Source of the DNA: Corynespora cassiicola
Taxonomy: Eukaryota > Ascomycota > Dothideomycetes > Pleosporales > Corynesporascaceae
DNA: 64,000 bases
Direction of reading: 5' to 3'
Assembly: GCA_022059125.1 (NCBI GenBank)
Contig: JAEUWY010000012.1
Location: 868,001 to 932,000, forward strand
In this document: piece by piece, positions 44,327-56,997 of the stretch
Position numbering within the stretch: the first letter of the stretch is position 1
Layout of the letters: the number at the start of each line of letters is the position of its first letter
Translations under genes and position numbers: made by a program
The notes under the pieces: model-generated
Databases searched by the model: none
What the model saw: only the letters and a program-made list of their open reading frames with translations
What the model was told of the DNA's origin: nothing

Positions 44327-47300
44327 CTAATCGTCTTTGCTCCGGTGCGAGGAGCTCCTTGCCAATGTGCTCATCGAAGAAGCGCCACTGGAAGACTGCG
44401 TGCTGACTGTGTGAAATGAAAAGTCTAGCTCGCCCACAAGCTTCTTCACGGCCCTGAAGATTCCGTTAGGTTCGGACGTCACAAAGTTCAATAACATATA
44501 CGTACTTTAGAAGTTTTTGAAGATCCTGGTGTATGCACCTGGTACTGATCTGCATCACAGCGAAAGCTGCATAACCTGGCTCAGCGACATGCCTGAGGGA
44601 TAGAATGTCATGGTCGACAGCTTCTAGCTTCGATAGCAGTTGGTAGGAGTGCGGGGCCTTGAGATAAGGAGGAAGTGGCTGCCCGTTCGTGATGCTGGAA
44701 GAGAGGAGGGCTAGCAGTGAGGTTATCTCATGCGAGGTTAAATCCACTGATCCAATGATCTTTTGGAAGTCATGGAACCACTTGGTTGAAGACCGGTCCT
44801 CCTCGTTTTGAAAATGGGGATGAAGGAAGCTACCCGAAGCGTACCCCAGAAGTGATGTGTAATTCATTATACTAACAAAATCAGAATTTCCATCACTCTT
44901 GGTCGGATAGTACTTACTTTGTCACAAGCTGGGTGATGGCGTCGTAGTCCTTTTTGGGGAACTTACCACCCAGCGGAAACTCGAATTTGATCATGGCTGA
45001 GTGCATTCTGAGGCCTTGGAGGGTAAGCATTTGCTTTGCAAACACCTTGTTGCGCGCCTTCGTAAGTTTGTAGCCAGGGGACGTTGAAGAGGTAGGGTCG
45101 CCTTCGTTCCCTCGGATACGGGCCATCACTGTCTCGTGCATGATGGAATAATAGTTTGCTGACAGATACAAGGCGCCTCCGAGTTTTTGCCTTAACGCAG
45201 AGTGCTCGGTTATGGGGAAAGGGAAGAACGTCCAAAAGAAAGCTACCAGCAAGCCTGCTGTGACTGTTGCCAGTCGGTAAGGTCCCAAAATATAGATTGG
45301 GTAAAAGACCTGGCCGTTGGATGTGGCAGCAGCCTCACCGATTTTCCGTACTTGCAACTCGTAGCCTACAATCATGGTCGCGGTGACGACACTGATGATT
45401 CCTACGATGATTAGGTCCGGCCTTTTGAGGGGTATATAAAATCCCAATCCAACGAAAAACCAGAGGAATACAATAATTCCGGGGGTTTTCTGTCCTGGTA
45501 TGTACTAGAGCAAGAAGTTAGCATGATTCTTTGTTGCCTCGAGATGGGCTAGCGATTGAAGATTGCGGTGGAGGTAAGACACGGATCCAAGAGCATTACA
45601 TACCCATATTAACCACGCTACGATCATGGCAACAACGGTTCCAGCAATTCGCAGACCGAAAGTAAACACACTCTGACCAGCTGTTGGAACCATTGAAATG
45701 GCCACCATAATCATGGCCCACACTAAGCGATTCTCAGTGAAAAACCGCTGCGTGTCACCTAGGAATGCAATAATGGCAATAGACATGGTAGCGCAGGCGC
45801 AACGAAATCCGAATGCGGAGTCAGGTGATCGAAGAAATCCTGCTATTCCTCGGATGAAATTGCCGAAATTCTCCCATCCATTCTGTGGTGCTAGATGTTC
45901 CGGGTCTTTTTTGTTATTGAACGCCTCGCCCATGTAGACAATGGTACTTTGCCTTTCCAGTCCCGCGAATGTGGTCTCATCATCATGGTTGGCGTCTTGC
46001 TCTTTGAATAGACTGACCATCCATTTCTTGAACCGTTTCTTCCCAGGGAGTATCAATTTCGACTTGGCTACCGCCTGGTCTTTCTCGTCGGCGAATCGAA
46101 CCAGCTTCAGGATGGAACGACTGGCCGAATGAAGAAGGAATATGATATACAGGAGTATATATAGCTGCCTCCGGTTCCGCTGCCGCGTCTGCATGGGCTG
46201 TAGCCTGAGATCTTCGGACTCTAGGTCGATGTTCTCAAAATGGTTCTCGCCAACTTTAATGCCTTTACTTTCAATCCAGCGGTGCAAGGTCGACTCTTTT
46301 GTTTGATAGAACGTATCAGCCTGTTTTTCAAGGTACAGTGCAAAGCCTTGATCACCTGGCACCACCACGTCTCCCTTTGCTTCAGCATCTGTTGCTTGCG
46401 AGCTCTTCATTTTCTTTGGCGTTTTGACAAATTGAAGTCTCAGAAGAACATGCATAAGCCCATCGTCCATGGCCTGGATGATGTTGCCAAATGGTTCGTG
46501 TACCAACTGCATAATCTCGTTCCAGTCATTTACTATCCGCTTTCTTAAATCATCAGCCTCCTGCTCGTTTTCATGCCAGTGATTAACTTCTGCAGCCCGA
46601 TGGAATATATCGATAAGCGATCCCAGACCGAGGAGGGGCATCATGGTTTCGCGCAAATGCTTGAAGAGGGCTTCGAAATCTTCAGGAGTCATTTTCCCGT
46701 AGGCTATCTCTCGTTTCGCAAATGGGAGGTCGCCGTGGAGCTTTCCAAGAAGTTCGGTGAACGTGGCTGTGAGCTTCTTTATAGCCTCTATTTCTGGCTT
46801 CGTCTCCGGTTTTTCGGACTTCCCATCATCTTTTGACTCCAAAATAACCGTTTCCTCAAACATGTCGGTTTTCTCAAGGCTTTGGAAGTAATTCTTGTGG
46901 GCCCGAAGCGCCCCTTTGAGGGCCATGATGAACCCTGTCATCTCTTTCTTTACAACCTTGCGGGATGTTACAGGAAAAATAAATAGCGAGACGCCGGTGG
47001 CGATGGCAAAACCAGAGAGAAATGTTTCCAGAAGGCGCTGAATGAACGATTTTGCTTGCGTAGTCGTCATGAACTGTGGACCGAAAGTAGACGCGACGTT
47101 TACGAAAATAGCGTAGATGATGGTGGGGAACGCGAATTGGGGAAACTTCGATTTCAGAGTATTGACGAGCCAGATTTGAAAGAATAGCCAAATGGCGCAT
47201 ACTGCAGACTGAGAGGAATTGTAGCGCTGAGGGGGGGCCGTCGGGTCAGTCGTATTCAGGCGCGCTTGTACCCCGGACCAGACCATCAAAAGTCCAATGG

Positions 47301-47899
47301 CTGCTCCTATACAAGTACTTAGAACGTTCATGGTCATGGTCTGAATGAACTTGGCCCGAGGCATGATGCAAAAACCGAGAATGGACATGATTGCCATAAG
47401 ATATCCAAGGGTGGTATACGTTCGTGCGGCGTCGTCAGCCTCGTATATGGCGAGCGCGATAGCTGGTGGAAGTCCTGCCCTGTTTTTCGTTAGCAGACTG
47501 TACATCCATATATTGCCATGACGGATTGAATGGCCCTCCTTAAATGCTAATTATCCTCACGACATTTTACTCTATCTGATCATTCATCCTCTTTCCTACA
47601 GGGGTCGAGGTCGAACTAGAGAAGGCCATGTGACGAAGCGTCATGGAGTAAAGAATTGCTAGAGATTTAAATGGTGCTTGAACTCACTTTCCCATCATCA
47701 GAATGGTACCAAGATCCAGATCTGTTTTCTCCCAGAGTTTGGCGGGCAAAGACTTGTTTTTCGGTGAATTAGTTTTTTGTGCACCATTCTGCGCATTGCC
47801 GTGGCTATTCGTATTGGCATCTGAATCGCTGCGCTCCTTGGAGACTTTGTTTACCCCGTCAGCGTCCGTCTCTTCATCGCGCATCGCTGAGCGAGCCAT
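44327..47899 (-). CDS. fungal ArAE/FUSC-type membrane transporter (DUF2421, Bre4-like)
   Basis: Five exons: 47688-47899, 45604-47479, 44918-45504, 44506-44871 and 44327-44453; introns 47480-47687 (208 nt, gtgagt), 45505-45603 (gtatgt), 44872-44917 (gtaagt) and 44454-44505 (gtacgt); 1055 residues. A charged N-terminus leads to a first group of about six membrane segments (TLGYLMAIMSILGFCIMPRAKFIQTMTMNV, SAVCAIWLFFQIWLV), a long cytosolic helical region, and a second group (RLVWAMIMVAISMVPTAGQSVFTFGLRIAGTV, RPDLIIVGIISVVTATMIVGY). It ends with a soluble domain and a Ser-rich tail. This is the layout of fungal ER/plasma-membrane proteins of the aromatic acid exporter superfamily, including Bre4. 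Substrate unknown. The first intron is unusually long for this window, but the join (LMMGK/AGLPPAIALAIY) is well supported. Confidence 0.9.
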
Positions 47900-48428
47900 G
47901 TCGTGTAAAGTGTCGCAATTGAGAGCCAGCGCCCAAGGTGACTACATGAGCGAGGGAAGGGTGCTGAAAAGGAAAATGAAGTGAGCGTCCCCTCAACAAT
48001 GACATCGAGATTTGCCCGGACTGCGCCGGGGTCTAGTTGGCCGTAGCTATGATGCAAGAGTCCTGACTGGTTAAGCTTTCGGGCCGAGACAGCCACCGTG
48101 CTTAGTAGACCGGATCTCCCCTTTCCCGCTACCATTTACTATACAACCAGGTGTATCGAGATCGATTCTTTACAAACCGACTAGGTGACAACAAAGTGTG
48201 CGTGCGAATAGCAAACTTAAATTCATGTCAGGGCACTGTGTCTTCAGAGCCTTTGCAACTTTGGACCCTTCAAAAATTCCGTCCTAAGAAGACAATAAAG
48301 CCGCCAAGCCAGGGCAGACCATCTCCTGGATGACAAAGCTGCTGACATCAGTCAATGTCAAGGGTGCCGTTGCATATCCAAGATCTTAAACTCCCTTTGA
48401 TTACAATGGTATCTTGGGCACTCAGTAT
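47900..48428. other. intergenic between UTP8 and the transporter
   Basis: Transporter promoter side and UTP8 3' end. Nothing recognised. Confidence 0.55.
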
Positions 48429-51318
48429 CTACAAAACAATTCTCTCAAAGCTGTACTTGGGCACACGCTTGCTGATGAGCATACCCATCTCACGAGCGCT
48501 TCGCTCCTCTTTCTTACCACCCTTGCCCGCCTTTTTCTTATCCACTCCCAGATCAGCTTTGCCACCAAGCGGAAGTACTGGCAGCTCCTCTTCAGGACTT
48601 TCTACCTTGAATGGCTTGCTCTGATTTTGTAGAGATTTGTTCGAAGGTTTCTGGGTCTTGGAAAGGCTAGAAGAGTAACGGAGGAACTCGCTCAACAACC
48701 CTCGCATGAAACGAGCTTCCCAGAAACCGTTCAAAGCCTCCGATGTGTCCTGATGCAATTGTTGGATGATGTCGCTGGCTGCGTCGTCGGACGTAGCATC
48801 GCCCACGGCTGCCAGCCAGGCTCCAGCACCAACAGCATCAAGGGCACAGCTCAGCAAAGACGCAATGATGGCAACAGCATGGTCGTCGGGGTCTTCAGTA
48901 GGAGTCTGCGCTGGAGCGGCCTCGGCATCCCCAAAGTCGTACGAAGAAGTCCAGCCACCATTCTTCAACTCTAAATGCAGAAGACGGATCAGAGACTCAA
49001 GCTCACGACGCGACAGCAGTACGCGAAGACTAGAGCTTATGGTAGAAACAGGGAAAGTGTGGAGACGAATGAGCGCTGGACGTAATGCGTGGCTGCGAAT
49101 AAGAAGGCCATTGTCCAAAACTGACAACGCATGATCGATTTCATGAGAGGCGGCCTCAAGCTCAGAGGCAATATCCACATCCATTTCCTCTCCATGATTC
49201 TGCTCTCCGTTTGTCAGGAGCTTAGTCGTTGAATCCGCTTTCGTGCCATCGTCAAGACTTTGCAAGAGCAGCTTGACAGCTTGAACAACCTCGCCCACCG
49301 GGAAGAACTGGGTATGGTTTAGGACAGCCGAAAGGATGTGAAGTTCTGGGTCAAAATCCACGATAGCCTTGACGACATCGCCGTCGGTGATGGATGATCC
49401 TAAGTTTTCTGGCGATTCCTCAATTAGAGCTCTTCGGATAGACTCTTTTGTGAGGCTACCCGAATGAAGAAGCCACTGGAAGACGTTTGGTGGAAAGAAG
49501 TCGATTTTCAAATTTCCCTCGAGGGCTGTGGATGCCTTCACGCAACGGAAAATTTTGCGTAGCGCGTACGATGTTTGGTGTCGATGACGATATCGTTTAT
49601 GATCGGGAATGACTTCTGGCATCTGCCACTTCCGCAACTGATCTTCGGATGAGTTGTCGTCGGTGTTGACGCCGTTCTGGTGGACGTTCTTTCCTGTTGT
49701 TCCATTCTGCAATTTCGGCGCATCATGTCCAGTCTCCAATTCGGCCTGCGATTTTTCTTCGTCTCCCTCATCTTTGACAAAGCTGACTCCAAGCTCCGCT
49801 GCGAAGAGCTCTTCGAACTTTGCAATCTTGCCTTTGGAGACGTACTTGTCCAACTTCACCACCTTCTCTTGCCACTTCTCCAAACTCGCGCCCGAGAGCT
49901 CACCTTCCGCGGGTATGCCCTTTCCGAGGGAGTCGATTAGGAGCCTTCCATCAGTCTTCACCCTCTTTCGCGCAACGTTCTCTCGGAGCTGAAGTCCAAC
50001 GAGTTCTTGGTTTTGGATACCCACGACCAGACCAAGCTCGGCGTAGTGAGCGACCAGTGTTGGTGTTGCAGTCGAGACGTCGAATGAGTCTGGCTCAGGT
50101 TGCTTCCGTTTCTTCGTTTCGGTCGACGTGCTAGGTGTAGAGTCCAATGATAGAAGCCCCTGAATTGATTTGTATTTGACATCCAATATGCGGCAAAGAT
50201 GCTGGGAAGAGGCAAATATCAAGTCCTGGGATATACGCAGAAACGAATCAACTCGGGGGCCGGGCACCGCAAGCTCGGAATAAATCTTGGGAACAGTTCC
50301 AGAAAAGTTGTACGATATGAGACCTTCTTCAGTAAGCTCATGAAGGTTGCCGGTCGTTGGATGTAGCGAATAATTCCTTTTGCCAATTTTGGATGTGGCT
50401 AGAGAGGAAGGTGAAGGCAAGTCCCATGTCAAAAGGTGCTTCAGAGGCAGACGAATGGAAGATATATCAGAAGACCGAGACTGGAGTTGGAAGAGCCCGA
50501 GCGAGCGGTTGCCATCGGTGTGTCGCGAAACAACTGAGAGGACTTGGGTGAGATCTAGGAGCTCGGGCTTTGTGTCGGAAGAAGGGTCCAAGATAGCGAC
50601 GATATCCTCGCGACTGCGTAGTAAGCCATGTATCACAGCTTTTGCGGTGCTTAGAGATACATGCTCTATGAAAATGGGAGAACCGCGCTTGGGGGCATAA
50701 GACTCGACGTTTGCGACCCATCTCACAACCTCAAGGTCAGATGAGAGACAGATGGAGTCGCCATTGTCGAAGACGACCAGCACATCATGCTCAGTTTCCT
50801 TGGACGAGCTTCCGGTTGACACCGGAATAGCATCGATGGCAATAATGTTACTCGTCGAGTTTGATACCGTGTATGTGGTCTTTACGGTGTCGGCGGTAGC
50901 ATCCTTCTGAATAACTTCGGTAAAGCAGACTAATTGAGGCTTGTCGGAGGGGCTTGATGGAGCAATACAGGCATAGGTGAAGCGACGTGAAGGAGTCCTT
51001 GTAGCGCCCTTGCGATAGAGGCAGTAGGGAGCCGCAGCGAACGATGTCTGCGGCGGAAGCGCGTATGAGGTAACCAACTGGGGATTTTGGAGCTGAGGGG
51101 GATTAGAATTCTGCTATAGCAATGAGAGGTCAAATCCATACGCTGTATATTAAAATGCCTTCTCCATCCACGCCCACTGCGATTTCAGTGCGCTTCCTCT
51201 TCTTCGCGCCGCTGATGCTGCATACACCAGAGGCCTGTGTGCGCCCATTGACGGAATCGATCGGTTTTGGCAGCGACGCCACCGTGTAGGGAGCTCCAAT
51301 CTCCTTATCAAAGGACAT
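48429..51318 (-). CDS. UTP8: U3 snoRNP/t-UTP component Utp8
   Basis: Two exons, 51142-51318 and 48429-51092, intron 51093-51141 (gtatgg...ctcag); 946 residues. The N-terminal half is beta-rich, with SFDKEIGAPYTVASLPKP, IAVGVDGEGILIYSLQNPQLVTSYALPPQTSF and repeated strands typical of a propeller; the C-terminal half is helical (FPPNVFQWLLHSGSLTKESI, LLSRRELESLIRLLHLEL) and ends in a Lys-rich tail GKGGKKEERSAREMGMLISKRVPKYSFERIVL-type region. This is the arrangement of fungal Utp8, part of the UtpA complex needed for rDNA transcription and the first steps of 18S pre-rRNA processing in the nucleolus. It is divergent from ELG1, with 403 bp between starts. Confidence 0.9.
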
Positions 51319-51721
51319 GGCGACTTCCAGAAGGGATCAGAAAGGCCCTAAGAATGAGTGGGTGAGCCGGATCGAAACTGCGACTGGGCGGGCGCGACTG
51401 CAAAAGAGCTGCGGGAAAATTATTATCGAAGGCCAGGGCTCCCACGGCAGAAAGATGAAGGCGGTGAAGAACAAGACGAAATCTTGGCGTGCACTAGAAT
51501 CACGTGGTCGGCTGGAGCCGCGGTTTTCGCTAAGCGCGACGCGTCGGGTTGACGTCGCGTATGGCCGCCTCGTGGTTCACCTCCGCGCCCGCCATCCTGA
51601 CCCATACCTTTACTCTACTCTGGTACCCCCACAAACCAGCTGTTGCCCATCTTACCTGATATACATCATACTCTAAAACTCTCTGCGCCGAATCATGCGT
51701 CCCTGATCCACGTCTCAATCA
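51319..51721. other. divergent UTP8/ELG1 promoter
   Basis: 403 bp between start codons, with CACGTG at 51501-51506. No gene. Confidence 0.6.
51501..51506. promoter_or_regulatory. CACGTG E-box in the UTP8/ELG1 promoter
   Basis: Context atCACGTGgt, the same flanking as the copy near EBP2 (atCACGTGgg). About 185 bp upstream of the UTP8 ATG. Function inferred. Confidence 0.35.
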
Positions 51722-54700
51722 ATGGCCTCCGCTGCGGTGCAGACTGCAATGAATCTGGAGGACAAGAAGACTATTCACCCATTCTTTTCGAAGCAGACGC
51801 GTACGTAAAGTTTCATGTATGCAATTGTTAGCTGACTGAAATTAGAAGACGTCTCCCCCGAGCAGACGTCCTCCACCGACCCTGTTGCAGACCAGCAACA
51901 TCATGACTCTGCATCCGAGCAGCCAAGCGGCGACGCGCAACCCAAGAGGGGTCTTAAGCGGCGGAATAAGAAGGGGGATGAAGAAAAGGTCAAGCCAGAG
52001 AGCAACCCGCGATCCAAGAATCAGCCGTCTTTAGAGCGATTCACCCGTCCGTCCGTGTGTAAGAATGCGAGTGTAGTATGCGACACAGTCGAGATTCACG
52101 ACACGTCCCTCGAAAATGATCCTAATCAAAACCGAAGGAAAAGAAGGAAAACAAAATCTCCAACTCCACCAACCACTACACCTCTCGAGAGTGATGCCAT
52201 GCCCCAGGGGGGGCCCTCGGACTGGCACCATCAGCTTCAGGCTGAAGCTGGAAAGTGTGAATCTCACTTGGAAGTTATGCCTGCGTCTCAAATACCAGAG
52301 GAAGTCGTTATGGCGACAACAGAAGCCCAGTCAAAGGACAAAAAGTTGCTGGCCAGAGCAGTCACGCCCCCGGTGACGATAACAAGACCCATACACCAGT
52401 GTTCAGCGCCAGGCGAGCCTATTGCAATCAGAGAAGGAAATCACGCACACACCGAAACCACCCCAAAGATTTTGAAGATTACAAAATCCGGGAAGTTGGT
52501 GTCGAGTCCCCCTGCGCCAGAACAGGCAGCAAGCGCAAAACCGCGCCGAGGGCGGAAACGTGCCGCCCCCAAACCTTCACCGACAGTCACAATCATCAAA
52601 TACGGATCGGACGCAACAAGCCGACTTGAATTAGGTCAGAAGATTGACGGAATCCTTGATGGCACTTTTCGATTTCCCCCACGTCCCACGGCTCCCCCTA
52701 AAGTGCCACCGAAAGCTCCGGTCAAACGTGCTGCAGCACCGAAAGTGACCCATCCCTTTTTTACCGGCAAAGCCAGCCAGCGCAAAGAAGACGGAGTCCC
52801 GACTAAACCTGACATCGGTGCCCAACAACCTCCATCACCGAGGAAGGTGAAGAGCGCTGTGACACCAGGAAAGCTGCGAAATGACAGCCGGGCCAGCCGT
52901 CTCGAGCAACCAGCACAGGCGTTTGGGGCCCTCGCCGGCGATAAGCGCCTTTCGAAAGGCTCAGGCCTCACCGATGCACCCTGGCCTTCAAAGGAAACAA
53001 TTCATGTTCGTAATCTCGATGAGCAAACTGCCTTGACCTCGCAAGGAGGACCCTCTGGCACGGCTCCTGCACGCAAATCTCGGAAGCTCAAAAGTAACGT
53101 TATTATGGTTCCCCAGCATGAAGATTTGTGTGAGAGGCTAGGCAAGCAACTCTGCGATTCAATCCACCAGAACAAAGAGCTCTTAGCTTCAGGTTTTCTG
53201 CCACCAGAAGACGTACGTTTACCCAAACGACTACTCACAACCGGGTCAAGAATACAGGAGCAAGTGCGTAGAGAAGTTAGGGCAAATCTTTCACCATCTA
53301 CAAATCAGCAACCAAGATCCAACAATGCTCATCCAGCTGTCAGCACTCTCTTTACTAGTATCGAGCACTCCCTAACCCCGTTCGACCAGGGTTTGTGCGA
53401 AACACAGGCATGGACACAGAAGCACGCTCCACAATGTGCATCTCAAGTACTCATACCCGGGAGAGAAGCAACAGTACTGCATGATTGGCTGCAAGGTCTC
53501 ACAGTCGTGGCCGTAGAAAGCTCAAAAGAAGTCACAAAGACGAACAGTGCATATGATGCAAAGAAACCGCCGAAGAAGAAGAGAAAGAAAGCAGAAGATG
53601 ACTTCATTGTCTTCGATGAAGAGGAGGAGGAAGATGACTTCATCGAGATTTCTGACGGAGAAGAATATGGGCAACATTTGTGGGGTATGGCCCGACAACG
53701 ATCCTTGAGACGGCCTAGGCTTTCTAGAACCAAGAACGTTGTAATAGTGAGTGGACCCTACGGTTGTGGGAAGAGCGCCATGGTCTATGCGGTGGCTAAA
53801 GAGCTGGACTTTGACGTCTTCGAAATCAATGCGGGCGGACGCCGCTCCGGTAAAGACATACAAGATAAAGTCGGCGATATGTCGGAAAACCATCTAGTCA
53901 ATCACAAACGGAATGGTGCCCTTGTGAAGCAAGATCAGGCATCAGCAGCCGATGACGACGAGCACATAGGCGCCGATTTGCAGAACGACATAGATAGCGG
54001 GCGTCAGGGCACTATGACTTCGTTTTTCAAAAGCAATACTCGACCGAGGCCGAAAGAAAGAGCCCACAAGGCTCTGAAGGCCCCAATTTCCACGGAAGGA
54101 GCTTTGCCAGATGGACAATCACAGCGCAAGTCCCAAAAGCAATCTCTGATTCTGTTTGAAGAAGCCGACGTTCTCTTTGAAGAGGACCAACAATTCTGGA
54201 CCCAAGTTGCTAAACTTGCCTCCCAGTCCAAACGGCCAATTATCATTACTTGCAACGATGAGTCTGTCGTACCTTACGACCTACCTATCGGCGCTATCCT
54301 CAGACTATCGCCCGCACCGGTAGACCTTGCAACCGACTACATGCTTGTTTTGGCGGCTAAAGAGGGCCACCTTCTTAAGCGGAAAGCGGTAGCCGACTTG
54401 TACAAATCCAAGAACAACGACCTTCGTGCCAGCATTACAGAGCTGGACTTTTGGTGCCAAATGTCCGTGGGGGATAGAAAAGGAGGATTGGAATGGATTT
54501 ACCAAAGATGGCCACCTGGAAATGACGTCGATGAATACGGAAGGCTACTTCGAGTAGCCAGCGAGGATACGTACGAAGACGGCATGGGGTGGTTGTCTCA
54601 CAACGTGGCTGTCTCCCAGAACAACATTGGCTTTAACAAGCAAGAAGAGTTAGTGAAGGAAGTCTGGGAAAATTGGGGGATACGACCAAATGAATGGAGC

Positions 54701-55561
54701 AGCATACACGGGCACAACAGCAGTGTCAACGTTCTTCAGCACTCTCACATCGAGCACATTAGTGAACTGCAACGGCTGGACGCGCTAGCTGAGTCTATCA
54801 GTGCAGCAGATGTCTACTCTCGCATCGACATGCCATCTTACGACGACGACTACAAAGAGCCAATGGATCCTACACTCCCTCCTCTTCCTGAAAAGGCACG
54901 ATTCAGCTATACGACATCGGCTCCAGTCATGCAGGTTGATCATGCGTCAGACTTTCTGACATTCGATACAAACATTTTTGTTGCAAGCCACCTGCAAGCA
55001 CAAAATGCATTTAGCGATATAGGCGCAGGCCTAGGTGGGGAGCAGAAGCTACCCGTTGGTGAAAAAGAGTTTACTGATGCAGTGCTGCGAAATAAATTCG
55101 ATAAGCACGACCGACACAAGCTGTCGCGACCAGACTTCTCGGCAGCGTTTGATGTGTTGGCTGCGCCTCCATCAACAACGCCAGCAGTATCGAACACGTA
55201 CCCTCTAACGGCTTCTTCATTCGATCGAACCTTCAGAATCGTGGTGGATGATCTCGCGCCCTATGTGCGGAGCATTGTTGCACACGAGCAGATTCTGGAA
55301 GGACAGAGGATACGCCTCAGCAATCTTTTGTCTGAGGGAGGAACAGGGAAGCGCGCGAGGACGACGAGAGCGAGTCGCACGGCAATGGAAGGCGGGAGCC
55401 GTGGAACTAAGAGGAGAGAGCATTGGTTCGAAAAAGAGCTGAATTTCGATTTGGTCATGGCCACTGCTGGGAAGAGCTGGACGGGCATGGGATCTGGAGT
55501 GGAGTCTTTGGAGATGTCATCTCGGGCCGGCGACAGCCAGTCTGGGACTCAAGTGCATTGA
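51722..55561 (+). CDS. ELG1: ATAD5/Elg1 subunit of the alternative RFC, PCNA unloader
   Basis: Two exons, 51722-51800 and 51846-55561, intron 51801-51845 (gtacgt...attag); 1264 residues. Elg1 with Rfc2-5 unloads PCNA after replication and protects genome stability in the nucleus. The first 25 residues include TIHPFFSK and later QPSLERF, both like PCNA-interacting motifs. A long disordered basic region follows. The AAA+ domain starts with ETQAWTQKHAPQCASQVL, has Walker A GPYGCGKSA at about 663, and Walker B LILFEEADVLFEED, in which E-E-A-D replaces D-E-A-D as usual for Elg1. IITCNDESVVPYDLP is the sensor-1 region. An acidic insert (DEEEEEDDFIEISD) precedes the ATPase. Length is typical for filamentous fungi. 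Confidence 0.93.
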
Positions 55562-55962
55562 GGTGGTATATATGGTGTATGACAGGATCACGAGGCATTT
55601 GCATTGCAACGACATGACGGTTAACATATGGACGCATTTCTGGCGTATTTTTTCAGGTGAAGGGTATCTATAGAGCATATCATATAGCTGGCGCATTAGC
55701 GACCAGTTGTCCGACTCGACCGCATCAATCGCATATATTCCCAATGAAGCTCCCCTTCCTCCATGCCGCTGGTCTTGAATCGTGAAAAGTTTCCATGCAA
55801 CGAGTGTGAGCTTCCACCAGTGCCAGGCCACCAAATAACCTGTACAGTTCCGAAAAGGGGAATTGCCCCGCAAGGGAGGTGTATGCTCAACAGTCTGATG
55901 GGGATGGGTGGCATGGTACCCAGGTAGGTAAAAATCGAAATTTCAGATGGTGGGGTGTTTTT
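55562..55962. other. convergent intergenic spacer
   Basis: About 400 bp between ELG1 and ALB1 3' ends; nothing recognised. Confidence 0.55.
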
Positions 55963-56609
55963 TTAGAGGAGCTCATCGTCCTCAACGGCAGTAGGAACAG
56001 TCACTGGCTGCTTGACCTCAACAGAAGTTTCTGGCGCAGACACAGCGTCCTCAGCCCGTTCAACCTCGGGCATATCCTCGTCACTGACCCATTCTCTTTC
56101 CTTGGTCGCCTCATCTTCGTTGGCCAAGGCATCGAAGGCATTGGCAGTCTTCTTCTTCTTTGCAGTGCCATCCGTGTTGACTTCTTCCCAGCCCTTCCGC
56201 CTGTCCTTGACTTTCTTCTCCCTGCCTAGACTCTTCTGCACTTTCAGCTCAAGCTTGTCGAGATTGTCGGCGGCACGCTCTATGCCCTTGGCGTGGCGCA
56301 ACCGCTGTGAGCGCTTCATGGGCTTGGAGTTTTGCTTCTTGGAAATGCCGGCATTCTGGGCGGCAAGGACATGAGGCTTTGCAACGGAGGGGTCGGCAGG
56401 CGAACCTGAGCGGGCTGTCTTGGTGGTTATGGACTTGTCGAGGTCCACCGAGGGGGAGACTGCGCGGCGGGCGGCACGCGAGTGGACGGTGGTCTCTGGA
56501 TGGCAAAGTCAATTTTTGTTCTTTTTTCTCTATTCCTGTACATTTTACTGCGCATATTTGCTGGGGACTTGCACGTACGTCGCTTCTTAACTTTTGCGGT
56601 CTTGGCCAT
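55963..56609 (-). CDS. ALB1: ribosome biogenesis factor Alb1
   Basis: Two exons, 56579-56609 (only 31 nt) and 55963-56495, intron 56496-56578 (gtacgt...atccag); 187 residues. The spliced start MAKTAKVKKRQTTVHSRAARR and then AVSPSVDLDKS is the signature of fungal Alb1. The rest is helical and Lys/Arg-rich (SKPMKRSQRLRHAKGIERAADNLDKLE, GREKKVKDRRKGWEEVN) with a very acidic C-terminus. Alb1 travels with Arx1 on pre-60S particles from nucleus to cytoplasm. The tiny first exon makes this gene easy to miss or mis-start. It is divergent from the ubiquitin protease gene (388 bp). Confidence 0.88.
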
Positions 56610-56997
56610 GGCAGCGGGTAGAGTGCAGATATGTTTGGATAGGCGGGTGCACATGCACGGCGCCTGGAATTTTTGTCCTTCACCGACGGCTGGCGCCAAG
56701 CCCGCAGTCGCGGCGAGCCGCATTCACCTCCGAGCATTACCTATGCCCGAACGCCTTCAATGCGGCCGCCACCACGTATCGCTAGCCTCTCGCTCTCGTC
56801 GTCCATGTCGCATACAACCTCAGGACGACTGTGTCTGATCCCAACTCGCCTCTCTGTCGCCTCGTTGATGCGCCGGCCCAGAGGTTGAGGCCCACCCCTC
56901 CCGCGCTGCCCTACCCACGTCCAGACATTATACCGCGCCCGAGCCGCCGTAGACAGTCTGGAAAAATTCCACCTTTGCGCACGCCCCATATTTAGCC
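56610..56997. other. divergent ALB1/ubiquitin protease promoter
   Basis: 388 bp between start codons; GC-rich, no clear motif or gene. Confidence 0.55.
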